64,000 bases of DNA, taken from Ornithodoros turicata (Eukaryota; Arthropoda; Arachnida; Ixodida; Argasidae). Shown piece by piece: positions 10,638-21,957 of the stretch. Both the position numbers and the translations under genes were made by a program. The first letter of the stretch is position 1. Each line of letters starts with the position of its first letter. Where the stretch lies: positions 2,886,447-2,950,446 of the forward strand of contig NW_026999318.1 in assembly GCF_037126465.1 (NCBI RefSeq), written 5' to 3'. The notes beneath the pieces are model-generated. The model worked only from the letters and a program-made list of their open reading frames with translations, was not told the origin of the DNA and searched no databases.

Positions 10638-10899
10638 GTAAGTTGGTGCCATGTGCTTCCCGTTTAGTCCTAATCTCCTAGGAAGGGAAAGAAATCAACT
10701 AATGTCGCCCTGTGTCGATGTTTACGTTTGTTTATCACACTGTTCCTTGCCTGCACGCATTTGGCCATTTTCTCACAAGCTGCATGCACCGCAGGAAGAG
10801 CCTCGCGGTAGCAAGGCAGCTGCTTTTTGTTCTGCTCCCTGTACAGCGTTTGAAAAGCCGTACACAACAGTTACTGATGAAATAAGTCACTGAAAGGTT

Positions 10900-10972
10900 A
10901 GCCAGCTGTAGGACTCGAACCCACATCTTCTGGATTACCTGTAGACGGCTCTACCAATTGAGCTAAGCTAAC
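10900..10972 (-). tRNA. tRNA-like sequence in a SINE (degenerate)
   Basis: 73 nt with acceptor GTTAGCT/AGCTGGC, D arm GCTC/GAGC, T loop TTCGAGT and A/B-box-like elements. The anticodon stem is damaged here (GTCTA against TCCAG). It is most likely a SINE head and not a functional tRNA gene. Confidence 0.6.
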
Positions 10973-11117
10973 ACACCTCTCCGGCGACTTCCAAGGGTGC
11001 GTCACCTGAAGGAATAAACCAACCACTCTCTCTCATTCATCCCCCATTCACTCTGACATTTTTCTCACTCATACAGACATTCATACGACGGAATCGACGC
11101 AAGCGGCACCAGTTGAA

Positions 11118-11259
11118 CATGAGACAATTGATGTGTTCCGAGGCTGGAACAACATAGAAAGGACAAATACATACAAAGCCTCAAGTTTGAGGCACTTGGG
11201 ACTTTGTATGTATTTGTCCTTTCTATGTATTCCAACCTCGGAACATCAATTGTCTCATG
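11118..11259. repeat. Imperfect palindrome in the SINE
   Basis: CATGAGACAATTGATG at the left pairs with CAATTGTCTCATG at the right. Arms of about 60 bp include GGAACAACATAGAAAGGACA and its inverse, with a centre near TCAAGTTTGAGG. Confidence 0.85.
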
Positions 11260-12641
11260 AGAGGTCGGGGGCGAGTCTTCTTTATGGGTTAGAAATTTCG
11301 AACCGAGATGGATGCTCGAAGACACCAATACTCGCCAACAAGGCTCGGGTCAAACGCCTCGCTATGACACAGGTAAGGTCTATTTGCGCTAGCGAACGAA
11401 TGGAAAGCGTTATTAGGGTGAACCATAGCGGTGCAACGTGCTGTACGCGCTTTCCTCTTCCTAATACATATGGTTTGTACGGAAGCAGTAGCAGGTGGAG
11501 CCGCCTACTCTACGCTTTGACCCGAACTGCTGGGAGTGGAAAACACGATAACTAGTTCGATTATGGTATGCATATAATGTTCACACAGTACAATAACTTT
11601 TGGATTCCAAACGCACGGTGAGTACGATGAGGGTGAATGCCTATGGAGAGTGAAAAGTTGATGGCCTACATAGGGAAACCTGCTGGCGTCTGTGGCGCCC
11701 TCATACGGGTGACGACATGCGAATAAGCCGTACACTTCATTCAGCGAATCCAGCGGCCTTCATGCACTTTGCACCTGCACGCTTGGCGCGGAACAGGTAA
11801 GGTGTGCCAGTGATGACAATACGATCATACAATACAGAGCAGCACTGATATAGACGCTGTACTCTACGAGAGTACGTCTCTGCGCACGAGAGAAAGGTAA
11901 GGTTGGAAAAAGCACTTGACAAAGCGCCTGTCCACTCAGGTAGCAGCGATAAGGGGACGTTCGCATACTGCCCACAATGCTATGGTGAACGCTATGGTGT
12001 AGTGGTACCTCATTTGAGAGCGGTCCAATGAGACTGTTCTATGCGCAAGGGTAGAGGGCTCTAAGGGGGGGAAAGCCTGTTATATCGCGTATATCCCAGG
12101 CCTCCACGCAGCGCACTTTACACTCCTGCGTCGTCGCGACCCGCTGCTTGCAGCCACTGAAGGTACGTATTTTCGTTAGCTTACTCTTTTTGTTGGCACC
12201 TGCCGCGGCTTTTACTCTCAGCAATAGCGCTAGTGATTCCGGTTTTACTTCGCCAGACAGCTATAACTACGGGCGACTAGCTCCAAAAAGTACTTTGTAA
12301 GTAGAAGTAACAGCTCGCGATTGCAGTGTTTTAGTTGGCGTCACATTCGGCAAGTCGGCTTCACCTCACCCTTCAGGAAATGTCGGGTTAGTCGCAAAGT
12401 TCGATCATTGTAGTTTAGTGTAGCTTAGGCTAGTTCAAGTTAGCCTTCGTACAGCTCCATCTTCGATTCGGTTAGTTTAGATATTACCTTACTAGTTTAG
12501 GTACCGCCTGTCAAACTGCCGCAACCCATTTAGCGTGTCTATCTTTAAACGTTGTTCAACATCGAGTGTTCGAAGAACAGTCCAAAGGATCGGCCCGATA
12601 AGAACAACATGCTGTCTTTTTTTTTTTTGTTGTTGTTTCAG
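11260..12641. other. Unassigned
   Basis: Open reading before a GTAAGG at 11370 (SKTPILANKARVKRLAMTQ) and another GTAAGG at 11798 could mark exon ends, but no supported gene model emerges. Confidence 0.3.
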
Positions 12642-12681
12642 GTGATAAAGACATAAAGCTTCCAGGATATCATCTTCTCAA
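12642..12681 (+). CDS. Candidate 40-bp exon, product unknown
   Basis: Preceded by a strong polypyrimidine tract and acceptor (TTTTTTTTGTTGTTGTTTCAG) and followed by the donor GTAAGC. It reads DKDIKLPGYHLL and ends in phase 2 (AA). The next candidate exon starts with the G that completes a lysine codon, so the two are phase-compatible. Function not recognised. A 40-bp exon can easily be chance. Confidence 0.35.
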
Positions 12682-13030
12682 GTAAGCGTAATAACTCTTT
12701 CTAACCTATTAGCATAACACAATAACTGCAGTCAGGAACGCCGGAAACAGAGGGAACGGATGCTCACACCGCAGCGAGACCTATGCTTCCATCTTTTTTC
12801 TCTCCTTCTACATCATCTATCTCCTCCCCATCGTTCCCTTGCCCGACTTTGAGCATCTCAAGCTGTACGTGTGTTCAGTCCGGTGTTTCCGTTTACCTAC
12901 GACACTTGTCTTCTCGTAGTTGTTGTAGGTACGCCATATAAACGTAGAGTCGTTGTGATCGTACGTAGACCGAAACGACATCGATGGTAAATAAAGGAAC
13001 TTAACGTTGCCAAAATAAATTATATTGCAG

Positions 13031-13075
13031 GTTTGGAGGGACCCTCAACCAGCCATCGGCTATCCTCTTGCCGGC
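13031..13075 (+). CDS. Candidate 45-bp exon, product unknown
   Basis: Preceded by ...TATATTGCAG and followed by GTAAGT. In phase with 12642-12681 it reads FGGTLNQPSAILLP. No family recognised. Confidence 0.35.
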
Positions 13076-13299
13076 GTAAGTAACGATGTCCTATGTGCAA
13101 TGGCAAATGTAAAGCACCGTACTCCTGATGGCCCAATGGGGACACGATAAAAATTTACATATTACTTGAGCTCGTGTTACAGCTTCAAATTCGGGTTGCT
13201 TCCAACAGGACAGTACAGGACAGGACAGGGATTGCATGTTGGCTCATACCTTTTTCTTTTTCTTTGTTTTTGCATGACGTGGGGAAACCGTCTCCTGTA

Positions 13300-13510
13300 C
13301 ACTCTAAATCCAGTAACTCTAGACGTTACTTTTAAACCGGCATAACTTCCAGAAGAAGGGTTACTTGTCGATGACCGCAGAGGTTACGCCAGATTTATAA
13401 GTGGCTTCTTATGTCTGAGCGGTTTTTAGCGGTTACTACACATGAAAACAACGCGCGTAACTTGTAAAAGATTGGTTACGCATAGCCTGAGTTACCTTAA
13501 AAAAGAAAAA
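13300..13510 (+). mobile_element. GTTAC-rich MITE, left end
   Basis: TA then CACTCTAAATCCAGTAACTC at 13298-13319, followed by many GTTAC/GTAAC motifs. The matching right end (GATTTAGAGTG|TA) is not seen before the satellite, so this copy is truncated or diverged. The inverse terminus of the same family is at 29983-30014. Confidence 0.5.
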
Positions 13511-13888
13511 GATAGTTACGATATGCCGCCAAGGTTTTGAATTCGGGACACGTGACACGCTGCATGTGCTTGTCTAAAAGGAAAGACCAAAATGTCCATT
13601 TGTGGATCAGCTCATTAATCCTTAAAGTTATTTCGAAGTGCATATTCCAGAGTGCCATCCAACGCGGTCTACAGAATTCGTTTTCTATCTTGGTGTGCGA
13701 GAATTCGCTATCATTATTCACGGGATGACATCATAACTGAGCTTCATATATCTCAAAAGTCGCCTGTAAAAAAAATAATAAAAGAAAACACAACAACAAT
13801 CCTAGGTGATGTTCCTCATTCGCGGATTGGTAAACATCTGCTAAGGATGTAGCTGATTTCGGGCGAACGGTGGACTGCGGTTGGCAAG

Positions 13889-16800
13889 GCAGTCCTTTGG
13901 AGCGCTTCGTGACGCAACTTGTCTAAACTACACCTTGCTTTATATAGATGCTGTGATACGATATCCTTCGGCCTCGTGTGCCTGGAAGCAAGCCACACGT
14001 GCCTTCTGCTATCTACGCCACTTGTACCCTACCGGAGCGCCATCTACGAGCTACATGCCTTCATAAGCTCGTCTCGACCTGACACCGCCCTGCAGTCCTT
14101 TGGAGCGCTTCGTGACGCAACTTGTCTAAACTACACTTTGCTTTATATAGATGCTGTGATACGATATCCTTCGGCCTCGTGTGCCTGGAAGCAAGCCACA
14201 CGTGCCTTCTGCTATCTACGCCACTTGTACCCTACCGGAGCGCCATCTACGAGCTACATGCCTTCATAAGCTCGTCTCGACCTGACACCGCTCTGCAGTC
14301 CTTTGGAGCGCTTCGTGACGCAACTTGTCTAAACTACACCTTGCTTTATATAGATGCTGTGATACGATATCCTTCGGCCTCGTGTGCCTGGAAGCAATCC
14401 GCACGTGCCTTCTGCTATCTACGCCACTTGTACCCTACCGGAGCGCCATCTACGAGCTACATGCCTTCATAAGCTCGTCTCGACCTGACACCGCTCTGCA
14501 GTCCTTTGGAGCGCTTCGTGACGCAACTTGTCTAAACTACACTTTGCTTTATATAGATGCTGTGATACGATATCCTTCGGCCTCGTGTGCCTGGAAGCAA
14601 GCCACACGTGCCTTCTGCTATCTACGCCACTTGTACCCTACCGGAGCGCCATCTACGAGCTACATGCCTTCATAAGCTCGTCTCGACCTGACACCGCTCT
14701 GCAGTCCTTTGGAGCGCTTCGTGACGCAACTTGTCTAAACTACACCTTGCTTTATATAGATGCTGTGATACGATATCCTTCGGCCTCGTGTGCCTGGAAG
14801 CAATCCACACGTGCCTTCTGCTATCTACGCCACTTGTACCCTACCGGAGCGCCATCTACGAGCTACATGCCTTCATAAGCTCGTCTCGACCTGACACCGC
14901 TCTGCAGTCCTTTGGAGCGCTTCGTGACGCAACTTGTCTAAACTACACCTTGCTTTATATAGATGCTGTGATACGATATCCTTCGGCCTCGTGTGCCTGG
15001 AAGCAAGCCACGCGTGCCTTCTGCTATCTACGCCACTTGTACCCTACCGGAGCGCCATCTACGAGCTACATGCCTTCATAAGCTCGTCTCGACCTGACAC
15101 CGCTCTGCAGTCCTTTGGAGCGCTTCGTGACGCAACTTGTCTAAACTACACCTTGCTTTATATAGATGCTGTGATACGATATCCTTCGGCCTCGTGTGCC
15201 TGGAAGCAAGCCACGCGTGCCTTCTGCTATCTACGCCACTTGTACCCTACCGGAGCGCCATCTACGAGCTACATGCCTTCATAAGCTCGTCTCGACCTGA
15301 CACCGCTCTGCAGTCCTTTGGAGCGCTTCGTGACGCAACTTGTCTAAACTACACCTTGCTTTATATAGATGCTGTGATACGATATCCTTCGGCCTCGTGT
15401 GCCTGGAAGCAAGCCACGCGTGCCTTCTGCTATCTACGCCACTTGTACCCTACCGGAGCGCCATCTACGAGCTACATGCCTTCATAAGCTCGTCTCGACC
15501 TGACACCGCTCTGCAGTCCTTTGGAGCGCTTCGTGACGCAACTTGTCTAAACTACACCTTGCTTTATATAGATGCTGTGATACGATATCCTTCGGCCTCG
15601 TGTGCCTGGAAGCAATCCACACGTGCCTTCTGCTATCTACGCCACTTGTACCCTACCGGAGCGCCATCTACGAGCTACATGCCTTCATAAGCTCGTCTCG
15701 ACCTGACACCGCTCTGCAGTCCTTTGGAGCGCTTCGTGACGCAACTTGTCTAAACTACACCTTGCTTTATATAGATGCTGTGATACGATATCCTTCGGCC
15801 TCGTGTGCCTGGAAGCAATCCACACGTGCCTTCTGCTATCTACGCCACTTGTACCCTACCGGAGCGCCATCTACGAGCTACATGCCTTCATAAGCTCGTC
15901 TCGACCTGACACCGCTCTGCAGTCCTTTGGAGCGCTTCGTGACGCAACTTGTCTAAACTACACCTTGCTTTATATAGATGCTGTGATACGATATCCTTCG
16001 GCCTCGTGTGCCTGGAAGCAATCCACACGTGCCTTCTGCTATCTACGCCACTTGTACCCTACCGGAGCGCCATCTACGAGCTACATGCCTTCATAAGCTC
16101 GTCTCGACCTGACACCGCTCTGCAGTCCTTTGGAGCGCTTCGTGACGCAACTTGTCTAAACTACACCTTGCTTTATATAGATGCTGTGATACGATATCCT
16201 TCGGCCTCGTGTGCCTGGAAGCAAGCCACGCGTGCCTTCTGCTATCTACGCCACTTGTACCCTACCGGAGCGCCATCTACGAGCTACATGCCTTCATAAG
16301 CTCGTCTCGACCTGACACCGCTCTGCAGTCCTTTGGAGCGCTTCGTGACGCAACTTGTCTAAACTACACCTTGCTTTATATAGATGCTGTGATACGATAT
16401 CCTTCGGCCTCGTGTGCCTGGAAGCAAGCCACGCGTGCCTTCTGCTATCTACGCCACTTGTACCCTACCGGAGCGCCATCTACGAGCTACATGCCTTCAT
16501 AAGCTCGTCTCGACCTGACACCGCTCTGCAGTCCTTTGGAGCGCTTCGTGACGCAACTTGTCTAAACTACACCTTGCTTTATATAGATGCTGTGATACGA
16601 TATCCTTCGGCCTCGTGTGCCTGGAAGCAAGCCACGCGTGCCTTCTGCTATCTACGCCACTTGTACCCTACCGGAGCGCCATCTACGAGCTACATGCCTT
16701 CATAAGCTCGTCTCGACCTGACACCGCTCTGCAGTCCTTTGGAGCGCTTCGTGACGCAACTTGTCTAAACTACACCTTGCTTTATATAGATGCTGTGATA

Positions 16801-17262
16801 CGATATCCTTCGGCCTCGTGTGCCTGGAAGCAAGCCACGCGTGCCTTCTGCTATCTACGCCACTTGTACCCTACCGGAGCGCCATCTACGAGCTACATGC
16901 CTTCATAAGCTCGTCTCGACCTGACACCGCTCTGCAGTCCTTTGGAGCGCTTCGTGACGCAACTTGTCTAAACTACACCTTGCTTTATATAGATGCTGTG
17001 ATACGATATCCTTCGGCCTCGTGTGCCTGGAAGCAAGCCACGCGTGCCTTCTGCTATCTACGCCACTTGTACCCTACCGGAGCGCCATCTACGAGCTACA
17101 TGCCTTCATAAGCTCGTCTCGACCTGACACCGCTCTGCAGTCCTTTGGAGCGCTTCGTGACGCAACTTGTCTAAACTACACCTTGCTTTATATAGATGCT
17201 GTGATACGATATCCTTCGGCCTCGTGTGCCTGGAAGCAAGCCACACGTGCCTTCTGCTATCT
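13889..17262. repeat. Satellite array, 203-bp monomer, about 16.6 copies
   Basis: Head-to-tail monomers spaced exactly 203 bp and nearly identical. Each contains GCAGTCCTTTGGAGCGCTTC, TTTATATAGATGCTG (TATA-like), GATACGATATCC and CTACCGGAGCGCCATCTACG. Overlapping 116-codon frames arise because 203 is not divisible by 3. These frames are a by-product of the array and not genes. Variant positions (ACC/ACT before TTGC; GCCACAC, GCCACGC, TCCACAC, TCCGCAC after GAAGCAA) mark monomer types. The last monomer breaks at about 17262 into CGATGCCTCGTGTGCC. Confidence 0.97.
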
Positions 17263-18299
17263 CGATGCCTCGTGTGCCTTCTGCTCGATTTAACCATGGA
17301 TATGCCCTTGTGCGAAAGCCTGTTTGTTGAGTTGCTTGACTTCCCTGACTACGTTACATTCCCTTACAAAGGTTCTCCGCTTATCATTCACTCTTAGAAA
17401 TGGATCTTCTATCGTGTCGTCTACAGACACCCGAAAAACGGTAATTTTGGGGTTTCTACGTAGAGACCACGCGAAAGCGCGGGGAATGACGTCGCGCCAC
17501 GTGGTTTCCCTCGTAGAAGCCACAAAAGTGGTGTCTGTTTTATGCTTCAGTTTCCTCCTTTCCCGGTCGTTACCCCCTCCCTGCGTGCTCCTGTTTCCCC
17601 TCTCCCCCGGCGCAGGCTTGCAGTCAACAGAATTTGTTTCAAAGGGGATTGAAGACTTTATTTTGGCAAAGTTGTGAAATTGTGGCCGTGATACAGTGAA
17701 TATTGACTAGACTTGCAAACTATGCAAAATACCCTGTTCACAGAGAAATGACGCAGAGAAAATAAAAATGAATAAGAACCACACATAGTCAAAATATCAC
17801 AGATTGCACAAAACGGCGCGGCTCGACGCCGCTGCTGCGAAACTATTTGCAAGCTTGAAACTCGTTACGAAACAATGCTGGGATTGCGCTGGGATGCAGA
17901 CCTGTTTGTTGCTCAGGGCATATGATCACCATATTTCAGCGGCTCTACATCTCTTTGTGGGGGCTGTTGACATGGCAGTTGTCACCTGTTGTGCAGCGTT
18001 TCCTCCATGCTTCCCATCCTGGCCTCGAATCGGAATTCTGCTTCAAGGCGTAACTGTGACTAAGTAAACGACGACAAAGACGCATTACAAAGTGGATAGG
18101 AACAACATTAAGTGTAATAATAGTCACTATAGACAACAGTGAAAGAGTACGAACTATAGCTTATACTAAAACGATGATAGGTGAGGCAGCGAGGAGAGAA
18201 AAATGGTACACTGGTACCACAGCAGTACCAAGTATGTAGGAGGAGAGATCAAAGAGGTATCTTACTGAATGCGGTCATGGTCGACAGGTGAGTGTTAGC
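17263..18299. other. Unassigned
   Basis: No recognisable gene or repeat. The sequence just past the array repeats CCTCGTGTGCCTTCTGCT in a scrambled form of the satellite. Confidence 0.4.
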
Positions 18300-18453
18300 A
18301 TTGGACGCATGTTCCGGGTAACACTTGTGCCGTGTACCGGCTAATATGTGTCAGTCTTCGGTATGACTCGCACGCACATTTCCTCCAGGCGACACGTTGA
18401 ACACCAGTGAAGTCTTCGTTGGTGATGTCCATACCCACTGCGGCCAGCTGGGA
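18300..18453 (-). CDS. Candidate exon, product unknown
   Basis: On the minus strand, TTCTCTGTCCCAG precedes an open block reading LAAVGMDITNEDFTGVQR and VAWRKCACESYRRLTHISR. No domain recognised. Another exon-like block on the same strand lies at 18812-18971. Confidence 0.25.
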
Positions 18454-18811
18454 CAGAGAATGGTTACTCAAACCACGGTCGAAACGAGACCCCGAAAGAC
18501 AAAAAACATCCTGCGCCATACACAAATGTTAGCGCTCGTGAAGTCCACGTTTAGAGGCAATTCTAACAGAGCTACAAACCGGATACAGCTGATAACACAT
18601 TAGCGTCTCTCGAATACCCTCACTACTCAACTTCTCAAGCATCACCACATAACTTTCGTTGACGTTCTGTCACGACCGCCATGACACTTCCATTCGCACC
18701 TGCACTTTCCAAATGCTCGTTAGCAGCGTGGGGAAGTAACAGGTAGCCACTACAATAGTAGTGCTGCTAGCATAGTTATCGCAATAATATTTATTAAACG
18801 GAGGTGTTTTA

Positions 18812-18971
18812 CCTGTCAAAGAATCCCAGAATCAGCAAAGCGAGGAAACGCTGGCGGCATGGCATCGAACAAGAGGTGTGACCAGTGCCGCGCCACCAGC
18901 AAGTCTGGCCCCGTCGCGTAGTTCACGTGACTCCGGTCCTCGACGCCGGTCAGGTGATCACTCTGAGCGCA
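18812..18971 (-). CDS. Candidate exon, product unknown
   Basis: Between TATGCGCTCAG and CAG|GTAAAA on the minus strand. The only open frame (DHLTGVEDRSHVNYATGPDL, then VARHWSHLLFDAMPPAF) hits a stop just before the donor. It would therefore be a terminal exon or a decayed one. Not recognised. Confidence 0.25.
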
Positions 18972-19220
18972 TAGAAACCACGGCAAAAATTTAGACAACA
19001 CGAAATAGACTTAACGACGTCCGATTCCTGGTCACGTGATAAACATGTCTTCTACACGGCGTACGCGCCAAAAAAAAGCAAGACAATTTTTTTATGGTAT
19101 TTTCTTTTCTCTCGGGTCACGTGGGCATCTGTCGTCTAAAACTTCGGCCTTGAGCGTGAATCTAGAAGACACGGCAGCTCTTGACGGCATGATAGAAGAC
19201 CTATTTCTAAGAGTGTTGGT

Positions 19221-21686
19221 GTGGTCTACAAATCACCATCTGTCAACACCATGATGTTTTTAAGAGAATTTGAAGTTGTTTTGCACTCACTATGGTCAAG
19301 GAAGTCGAATGTGTTAATTCTGGGTGATTTTAATATCGATTGCTTGAAACAAGACTCAATTACGAGTGCCTATACGGAAATGCATATGGGCTACGGTGTT
19401 AGTCAACTGGTGAGGGTCCCAACTAGGTATGCAAATGATAACCCTCCTACCATTATCGATCATATTCTAACTAATGCTGATGAAAATAATATCACTTCTG
19501 GTGTAGTAGCAACGGGCATAACAGATCATGAGCTTGTCTTCATATGCTACAAATCCAGCTGTCGTCAGCAAAATACTATGCGACAGAAGAGTATTATTGA
19601 TTATGATTTACTTGAGACAAAACTACAAAATATACAGTGGGAATTCCTTAATGATAAAGATTCAATTGATATCATGTTTGAAGGTTTTCTATCAAAAATA
19701 AGGACAGCGGTACAAACTGCGACGAGGACTGTCCATGCTAGCAAAAGGAGCACTATTAGAAAACCGTGGGTAACCAAAGCTCTTCTCAAAAGTATCAAGC
19801 ACAAAAATAATTTAGATAAAAAGGTACGAATGAGACCTGATGATATCGAACTTAGAAATCGCTATTCATCTTACACATCTGTTCTTCAAAGAACAATCCG
19901 CCAAGCAAAAATGATGTTTTTTCAAAAACAAATTTCATCGGCGGCTGGAGATAGTAAAAAAATATGGGATACAATTAATTTGGCATTGAATCGAAGAACT
20001 TCTAAAAAAGAAATATCCTCCCTATGCGATTCCTCTGGGAACCTTATCACTGATAAGCGAGATATCGCCGAAATGTTTAACGAGCACTTTGTTAACAGTG
20101 TTATCAGCTGTCAACATGATGGTTACGGGTTAGAATTGATGCTCCCTCGTCGTAATCCAAATTCTTTCTTCCTTGCTCCAGTTAACGCCATGGAATTAGA
20201 AAACTTAATTAAAAACCTAAAAGATACAAGATCTGCTGGAGATGATGGTATTCCGGTTTCTATTGTGAAAAGGTATAAACACCTACTCTCCAGTCCACTA
20301 ACAAAGTTGATCAATCACATGTTCGCGGAAGGTGTGTTTCCTGGGCAGTTGAAAATTGCAAAGGTCACTCCTCTTTTTAAGAAGGGTGACAAGTTACTAG
20401 TTGACAATTTTCGTCCAATATCGTTACTCTCAATTTTTAGTAAGATTGTTGAGAAAACCATTCTAACCAGGCTTCAAGAATTTCGCTTCGATTTCCCTTC
20501 GAAGGCTTCGATTTCACAGTATGGCTTCACAAAAAAGAAGTCTACAGAAATTGCTTTGGTGGATATAGTTGAATACCTGAAACAAAACATTGATAACAAA
20601 ATTCTAACCCTGGGTATCTTCATCGATCTAACAAAAGCATTCGACCTAATTGGTCATACAATTTTATTACGGAAGCTGGAGTGCTATGGAATTCGTGGTT
20701 CTCCGCTCGACTTTTTGCGAAATTATTTAACGGGTAGAAAACAGTATGTCATAATTGATAATGATTACTCATCTTTAAAAAATGTTACGTGTGGCGTACC
20801 ACAAGGCTCTATTCTGGGCCCATTCTTGTTCCTAGTGTATGTCAACGATCTCGTTGAGGTACTTTCAACCACTACCATATTATATGCAGACGACACAAAC
20901 ATATTTCTTGATGGCATGTCATTAAATGAAATTTTTGAAAAGGCAAACCTAGTTCTTAACAGGCTTTCCCAATGGATGGCGACAAATAAGCTGAAAGTTA
21001 ATTTAAAAAAGTCGTGTTATATGGTCTTTCACCCCAGGCAGAGGAGGATTGCTCATCAAAATCTTGACATTAGCTACTGTGGCACTCGGCTACAAGCAGT
21101 AGATACAAAATTCTTAGGGTTATATCTAGACCCGTGTTTAACATTTCAACCTCATATAAATTTCGTTCGAAAAAAAATCTCACAAGGGTTGTTTGCGTTG
21201 CCCCGCCTAAAATATTTAGTTCCTATCAGTGTATCCTTAAATGTTTATTTCGCTCTCATCCATAGTCATATCTTTTATTGTATCGAAGCATATGGTATTA
21301 CATACAAATCAAATCTTACGCCGCTGTATCTGCTTCAGAAAAAAGCTTTGAGAATTATAATGGGTCTTTCACCATTTGACTCAATTACCTTCGCCTTTCA
21401 ATTTCTTAATGTTAAAGATGTTTTCTCATTACTCGAGTACAAGTGTCTTCTCTTGATGTATAAACTTCTTCATAACATGGTTAAATCCTCATTAATCTCG
21501 ATTGGTTATTGCACAGGCCCATATACGTTAAGAAATAACGATTATTGTATTCAACTTCCTCGTCCACGTTCTAATAATGGTTTACATTCATTTAGATATT
21601 TCGCAGGCAAAAATTGGAATGAACTTGCATCTGAGGTTAAAAAAGCGACTAGCCTTCATATTTTTAGAAATATGCTCTCAAGCTAG
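19221..21686 (+). CDS. LINE ORF2: endonuclease (partial) and reverse transcriptase, 821 codons
   Basis: Encodes the protein that nicks target DNA and reverse-transcribes LINE RNA at the nick. Residues 1-110 are the C-terminal half of an APE-type endonuclease (LILGDFNID near 33, DHILTN near 80, TDHELVF near 102). A linker follows, then the RT: FRPISLLSIFSKIVEK near 393, FIDLTKAFDLIGH near 466 with catalytic Asp, GVPQGSILGPFLFLVYVNDL near 528 and YADDT near 554. The C-terminal region carries the usual thumb/connection (FLGLYLD, LKYLVP). There is no internal stop or frameshift. The N-terminal endonuclease half is missing, so it would not be autonomous. The true start codon was upstream in the intact element; the ATG at 19221 is only the first available. 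Confidence 0.92.
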   Translation: MVYKSPSVNTMMFLREFEVVLHSLWSRKSNVLILGDFNIDCLKQDSITSAYTEMHMGYGVSQLVRVPTRYANDNPPTIIDHILTNADENNITSGVVATGITDHELVFICYKSSCRQQNTMRQKSIIDYDLLETKLQNIQWEFLNDKDSIDIMFEGFLSKIRTAVQTATRTVHASKRSTIRKPWVTKALLKSIKHKNNLDKKVRMRPDDIELRNRYSSYTSVLQRTIRQAKMMFFQKQISSAAGDSKKIWDTINLALNRRTSKKEISSLCDSSGNLITDKRDIAEMFNEHFVNSVISCQHDGYGLELMLPRRNPNSFFLAPVNAMELENLIKNLKDTRSAGDDGIPVSIVKRYKHLLSSPLTKLINHMFAEGVFPGQLKIAKVTPLFKKGDKLLVDNFRPISLLSIFSKIVEKTILTRLQEFRFDFPSKASISQYGFTKKKSTEIALVDIVEYLKQNIDNKILTLGIFIDLTKAFDLIGHTILLRKLECYGIRGSPLDFLRNYLTGRKQYVIIDNDYSSLKNVTCGVPQGSILGPFLFLVYVNDLVEVLSTTTILYADDTNIFLDGMSLNEIFEKANLVLNRLSQWMATNKLKVNLKKSCYMVFHPRQRRIAHQNLDISYCGTRLQAVDTKFLGLYLDPCLTFQPHINFVRKKISQGLFALPRLKYLVPISVSLNVYFALIHSHIFYCIEAYGITYKSNLTPLYLLQKKALRIIMGLSPFDSITFAFQFLNVKDVFSLLEYKCLLLMYKLLHNMVKSSLISIGYCTGPYTLRNNDYCIQLPRPRSNNGLHSFRYFAGKNWNELASEVKKATSLHIFRNMLSS

Positions 21687-21891
21687 ATGTGAGCTAACAT
21701 ATTTTTGTCGTGACTGACACTGTTTCTTCATGTAGGACTGCACTTACAATGTTGTTACTTTTGTTTTACTCATGTATATATTTAATTTGTATGCACATTT
21801 AGCATTACATCAGATTTGCGGGACCGCAATACAGGTTCGCCTAGCGGTCCTACCAAATAACTTGTACACACTGATGGATCAATAAAATAAA

Positions 21892-21909
21892 TCTCTCTCT
21901 CTCTCTCTC
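21892..21909 (+). repeat. (TC)n tail of the LINE
   Basis: ATCTCTCTCTCTCTCTC directly after AATAAAATAA marks the 3' end of the LINE copy. Confidence 0.8.
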
Positions 21910-21957
21910 AACACTTCCACAGGAGTTTGCACAGGAATGTGCGCCAAATTTCATTTG

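Larger units (their letters stand above)
10880..11259 (-). repeat. tRNA-related SINE, copy 1, with palindromic end
   Basis: Contains a minus-strand tRNA-like head (10900-10972), a CT-rich linker (ACTCTCTCTCATTCATCCCC), CATTCATACGACGG, ATCGACGCAAGCGGCACC and then a fold-back block at 11118-11259. The same modules recur at 24105, 27523, 29603 and 58618. Confidence 0.8.
19212..21909 (+). mobile_element. 5'-truncated LINE (CR1/Jockey-like)
   Basis: Begins inside the endonuclease domain (VGVVYKSPS) and ends after a 3' UTR with AATAAAATAAA and a (TC)n tail at 21892-21909. Its AT-rich composition differs from the neighbours, and the single long open frame suggests a young insertion. No TSD was identified. 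Confidence 0.85.

Noticed and set aside
12144..12162. 9-bp micro-exon between CTGCTTGCAG and GTACGT
   Set aside because: Too short to support without transcript data.
14000..17262. CRISPR array
   Set aside because: Tandem repeats have no unique spacers and the genome is eukaryotic.
13919..17293. Series of 116-codon ORFs in the satellite as a tandem gene family
   Set aside because: They repeat with the 203-bp monomer, overlap each other in shifted frames, have no recognised domain and end at the same monomer stop. They are by-products of the array.
18300..18971. Two minus-strand exons as one named gene
   Set aside because: The peptides are protein-like, but no family is recognised and one frame stops before its donor; kept only as low-confidence exons.
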